NCBI RefSeq assembly: GCF_900698925.1
Contig: NZ_LR217713.1
Location: 248,001-312,000, forward strand
Origin: Erwinia_E haradaeae_I
GTDB lineage: Bacteria; Pseudomonadota; Gammaproteobacteria; Enterobacterales; Enterobacteriaceae
Direction of reading: 5' to 3'
Length of the DNA: 64,000 bases
The notes below the pieces were generated by a model, which had not been told where the DNA came from, made no database searches, and was given only the letters and a program-made list of their open reading frames with translations. The position numbers and the translations under genes were made by a program. Positions 60,623-64,000 of the stretch are shown piece after piece (position 1 is the first letter of the stretch; each line of letters starts with the position of its first letter).

Positions 60623-61645
60623 ATGAGATTTTTGGTTACAGGAGCAGCTGGATTTATTGGGATGCATGTTACTCAATCCCTTTTAAGCGCAGGTCATGAG
60701 GTGGTCGGAATAGATAATTTAAATAATTATCATCATGATATGACATTAAAAATAGATCGCTTGTCTACTATTGGCAATTCAGATAACTTTACCTTTATTA
60801 AATGTGATATAGCTAATCGTGAGGTAATGGAAAATTTATTTCGAGATCACGGTTTTCAACGTGTTATTCACCTTGCCGCTTATGCGGGTGTTCGTAACTC
60901 TCTATTCGATCCTGTTTCATACGTTAATTCTAACATCTTAGGGTATTTAAATATTTTAGAAGGTTGTCGTTACAATAAAGTAGAACATTTGTTATATGCT
61001 TCGTCCAGTTCAGTATATGGTCTTAATGATGATATGCCATATAAAATAGATGGTGACACCACTCATCCAATCTCTTTTTATGCTGTTACTAAAAAATCTA
61101 ATGAGTTAATGGCTCATAGTTACTCCTATTTATATGGGATTCCTACAACTGGTCTTCGATTTTTTACTGTATATGGACCGTGGGGGCGTCCCGATATGGC
61201 GTTATTTAAATTTACCAAAGCAATCCTGTCTGGTGAAAAAATCGATGTCTACAATTATGGTAATATGAAACGTGATTTTACGTATATTGATGATTTAGTT
61301 ACCTCTGTGATGGCTTTACAAGACATAATTCCAACAAATAGAGGTATAGATCTAGTTACTAAAGATGTGGGTTATCTTTCTAACAGATGTGTACCTTATC
61401 AGATTTATAACATTGGTAATAGTGAACCTGTAAGTTTAATTTCTTATATTCATGCTCTAGAAAAATCATTGGGACGGGTAGCAGATAAGAATATGATGCC
61501 TATTCAGGCTGGAGATATGCTTGGAACACATGCTGATATTAGTTTATTAGTAAAAGTGCTGGGCTCTGTATCTCACACTTCAGTAGAAGTAGGTGTGTCA
61601 CATTTCGTTTCATGGTATAATCATTATTATAACAATATGCAATAG
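60623..61645 (+). CDS. uge: UDP-galacturonate 4-epimerase (NAD-dependent)
   Basis: Uge interconverts UDP-glucuronate and UDP-galacturonate, the sugar donor for WabG. The 340-residue short-chain dehydrogenase has the NAD fingerprint VTGAAGFIGMH (Gly7, Gly10, Gly13), the Ser/Tyr/Lys triad in YASSSSVYG and FYAVTKK (Tyr153, Lys157), then GLRFFTVYGPWGRPDMALFKFT and NYGNMKRDFTYIDD, typical of the Uge/GlaKP group rather than GalE. A GGGGA precedes the ATG. An insertion-like stretch (DLVTKDVGYLSNRCVP) is seen around residues 250-268, where the family is variable. The other step, UDP-glucose dehydrogenase (ugd), is not in this window. The WabG link is inferred. Confidence 0.85.
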   Translation: MRFLVTGAAGFIGMHVTQSLLSAGHEVVGIDNLNNYHHDMTLKIDRLSTIGNSDNFTFIKCDIANREVMENLFRDHGFQRVIHLAAYAGVRNSLFDPVSYVNSNILGYLNILEGCRYNKVEHLLYASSSSVYGLNDDMPYKIDGDTTHPISFYAVTKKSNELMAHSYSYLYGIPTTGLRFFTVYGPWGRPDMALFKFTKAILSGEKIDVYNYGNMKRDFTYIDDLVTSVMALQDIIPTNRGIDLVTKDVGYLSNRCVPYQIYNIGNSEPVSLISYIHALEKSLGRVADKNMMPIQAGDMLGTHADISLLVKVLGSVSHTSVEVGVSHFVSWYNHYYNNMQ

Positions 61646-63706
61646 ATTTTTTTTATTATTGTTTATTCAGCATCACATGTATGTACCAAGTATTTAAGAA
61701 GAACAAATATTAGTCTCATATGTTATAGAATGTTCATTTAATTGGTTAAATAAACACGATGAATAATGAAAATATTTTCAGATTAGATTGTATTTTAGTA
61801 TCGTGCAAATGAAGTATGTCAGATTTTATTTGGAGTAGGTTTTTAAGAATAAAACGTTCTCAAAACATATATGAGGTTGATCAAAGTTGTTTTTTTGTTA
61901 GATCTTTTACTGTGCACACTAGCTTCAATGTATTTACTTATCTTGCTAATACAATTTTATTTATATAAATATATTTTATAATTATATTATATTACTGTTT
62001 CAGTAATCCAGTTTGATAGGATTTTTCTCTTTATTTTAGTTAAGATGAATGAGTTATGATAACATGAGTATGTTATTTATCACTTGATCTGATTATTTTT
62101 GCAAAAGAAGTTATTGATATCACTAGAGGTGAATATAGTAATAGAGGGTATATATTTTGTAATACATAAAAATATTAAAGGATTTTAGTTAGTATGGGTT
62201 AGATTCTCACTTGAATATCTAGTAAAATAACTTGAATGGATTGTAATAGGATCATTTAAAGGTTGCAGTGATTCAATACAGATATTAGTAACTTCTATAG
62301 TGAACCATTCTACGTTATTCTACTTAAAGGTTCATTGATAATATTTTTAATAGAGATTTTGTTAGATTCCATTGTGGAATATTTTTAGATATATATGTAG
62401 TCATTGATATAATATGATTATAGAAAATTTTCTATTGCTCTAAGTTAATTAAGATTAACTAGAACCAAGTACTTATTAGATGACAATATTTTGATATGAT
62501 ATGATTTTTTATTAATGAGTTATGATGTTTGTAGGATCAAATTACAGGTTATAGGTTCTAGTTGATAAAGAATCTTCTAGAATTATCTTTATTAGAACAT
62601 TCTTTTGAGTTGATCCAATTAAATTTAATTTAGTACTTTGTAAGACAAAACACTCAGATCTGCGCTTCTTTTCTAGTTTTATTTTTCTTGATTAATTATT
62701 TAGATAATAAGTCTAGTAGTGTCTATCTATTAGAGATAATTAGAATGAGATTCTAAAAGCTGTTTAGTAAGGAATAATTTTCTTCTAAAGAAAAAAATTA
62801 AGAAGCATGTATTTGGCATGAAGATTAGGTGATGTTGATCTATCTCATATTTCTTTAATTTGATTCAGAAGATTAATAGTTAGGTATTAGTTATAGTCAT
62901 CTTTTGCACTGTTCTTTCTATTTTAAAATTACGCTCAGTTTTAAAAAAAAGAAAAAAGTAGATTGGGAATTTTAATATTAAGTTATTAAATTTTTATATA
63001 TTTTACATATGTTTCATGGGAAAATTTTATATTCATTTTTATTAATAATTGATTTAAAAATTTGAATCTATATATCAATAGTGATAGTTTGATTTTAGTT
63101 TATTAAAACTAGAATTCATTGCGCATTATTATTTAACTTTTATTTTCTATAGCAGCGTTCGATTGGTAAGACTATATAAATTACATTAAGTTTATACAGA
63201 TAATTTTTTTGAAAGTGAAGACAATTTATATACAATTATTATTTTTATATTGTTTTCGTTTTGATGCGATGAGTTAATTACGGTATACTATTATAGATCA
63301 CTAAATATCTGCTTAAATATTATTCTAAGAATGAAGAAAAATATTTACGTGAGTATATTAGATTTTATGAAGAAATTATGATGATTCGATTCTATATTGT
63401 CTGTAAGTTTGAAGAATATTAATTTGATTAATTTTTACTTTTAAAAAAGATTATAGAATTAATTTTTTATTTATAGTTAAGATATTTACATAAGGTGGTT
63501 TCGATTACCTTAGATATAGTTGTTTTATTTGATAATATTGGTATTTTAAATTATATGAAAATATTCATATGAGTGTGTTTTATAGAAAATAGATAAAGAT
63601 ATTTAATTTATAATTTTATGTATCTAGTTATAGTACAATATATTTTTAGTCGTATTGATAGCTAACTTTATAAGTTAGGTATAGATTTATATTGTGATTT
63701 TATCAA
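61646..63706. other. Gene-free gap between uge and ribD
   Basis: About 2.1 kb without a supported gene or RNA. In enterics nrdR precedes ribD; it is absent here. Confidence 0.6.
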
Positions 63707-63836
63707 AGGAGGTTGGTGATACTTAAGATCATAATAGTAATATATGAATCTGAATTTATTCAGATTAGGTGTATTGTGATGTAATAGATCTTTGTCTGAT
63801 TTTTTTAAAAAATGATCTAGATTCAGGGTTGATATT
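63707..63836 (+). promoter_or_regulatory. ribD leader with strong Shine-Dalgarno-like site and hairpin
   Basis: AAAGGAGGTTGGTGAT near 63706-63720 closely matches the complement of the 16S rRNA 3' end but lies ~120 bp before ribD. It could start a tiny frame (GTG ATA CTT AAG..., ~22 codons, ending near 63783). A perfect hairpin AATCTGAA/TTCAGATT lies at 63747-63766. The FMN riboswitch core (as I know it from other bacteria) is not present. Confidence 0.4.
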
Positions 63837-64000
63837 ATGAGTGACAAAGTTTATATGGCTCGCGCTTTAGAATTGGCTTATCGCGGTCGGTTCACCACTG
63901 CACCAAATCCAAATGTTGGATGCGTTTTAGTCCGTAATGATTCTATTGTTGGAGAAGGTTATCATCAGTATAGAGGTGGTTTACATGCAGAAGCTCATGC
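63837..64000 (+). CDS. ribD: Riboflavin biosynthesis protein RibD, N-terminal part
   Basis: RibD is the bifunctional pyrimidine deaminase and reductase of riboflavin synthesis. The window ends after 54 codons plus two bases. The visible part, MSDKVYMARALELAYRGRFTTAPNPNVGCVLV...GEGYHQYRGGLHAEAH, matches the deaminase domain, including the start of the zinc-binding HAE motif. The rest of the gene lies beyond the window. Retention suggests the symbiont makes riboflavin, possibly for its host; the other rib genes are not visible here. Confidence 0.93.
   Translation, partial: MSDKVYMARALELAYRGRFTTAPNPNVGCVLVRNDSIVGEGYHQYRGGLHAEAH

Noticed and set aside
63707..63836. FMN riboswitch before ribD
   Set aside because: The conserved core of the RFN element is not visible, and in enterics the FMN riboswitch controls ribB rather than ribD.

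Overview
The window looks like part of the chromosome of a reduced, AT-rich gammaproteobacterial endosymbiont (Enterobacterales). Almost every gene reads as a shortened-neighbourhood version of an Escherichia/Klebsiella/Erwinia gene: sspBA-rpsI-rplM, nrdAB-yfaE, dnaKJ, rplU-rpmA, obgE, clpPX, murJ, lolA, plsB. About 35 kb of the 64 kb is coding (36 protein genes, 2 tRNAs). The other ~46% is AT-rich DNA without recognisable genes, rich in poly-A/T runs and short tandem duplications. There are no insertion sequences, phage genes, CRISPR arrays or plasmid functions. This fits a fairly recent obligate insect symbiont whose dead genes have eroded but not yet been deleted. The LPS-core gene set (waaE, wabG, wabH-like, uge) points to a Klebsiella/Serratia/Erwinia-type ancestor rather than Escherichia. 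I cannot name the species from sequence alone.

Layout. 0.1-2.4 kb: sspB, sspA, rpsI, rplM (minus). 5 kb: zapG. 6.4-10.2 kb: the class Ia ribonucleotide reductase operon nrdA-nrdB-yfaE (minus). 12-13.4 kb: gnd. 15-17.5 kb: the LPS operon waaA-waaE-coaD (minus, overlapping). 19.5 kb: tRNA-Pro(GGG). 21.1-24.4 kb: dnaK-dnaJ behind a well-preserved sigma-32 promoter and ending in a terminator. 25.7 kb: ubiG. 26.8 kb: tRNA-Asn(GTT). 27.8-32.2 kb: ispB (minus) divergent from rplU-rpmA and obgE. 32.8-40.6 kb: yoaE, murJ, lolA, proS (plus). 40.8-44.3 kb: yqjA, clpX, clpP (minus). 45.4 kb: ubiA. 46.9-49.1 kb: wabG and a wabH-like gene (minus). 50-54.6 kb: pgm, galU (minus), grxD. 55 kb: pgpC. 58-61.6 kb: plsB (frameshifted) and uge. 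63.8 kb: the start of ribD, cut by the window end.

How the genes work together. The strongest theme is the cell envelope: precursor supply (pgm to galU to UDP-glucose, uge for UDP-galacturonate), LPS inner-core assembly (waaA, waaE, wabG, wabH-like), phospholipid synthesis (plsB, pgpC), peptidoglycan lipid II flipping (murJ), lipoprotein trafficking (lolA) and envelope upkeep (zapG, yqjA, yoaE). A second theme is protein quality control: dnaKJ, clpXP and the adaptor SspB, whose ClpX-binding tail is preserved. Ubiquinone synthesis is represented by ispB, ubiA and ubiG. I found no undescribed defence or mobile system. The best second-look item is plsB, whose frame is broken exactly at a nine-A run while the rest of the 808-codon gene is intact, which suggests rescue by transcriptional slippage.
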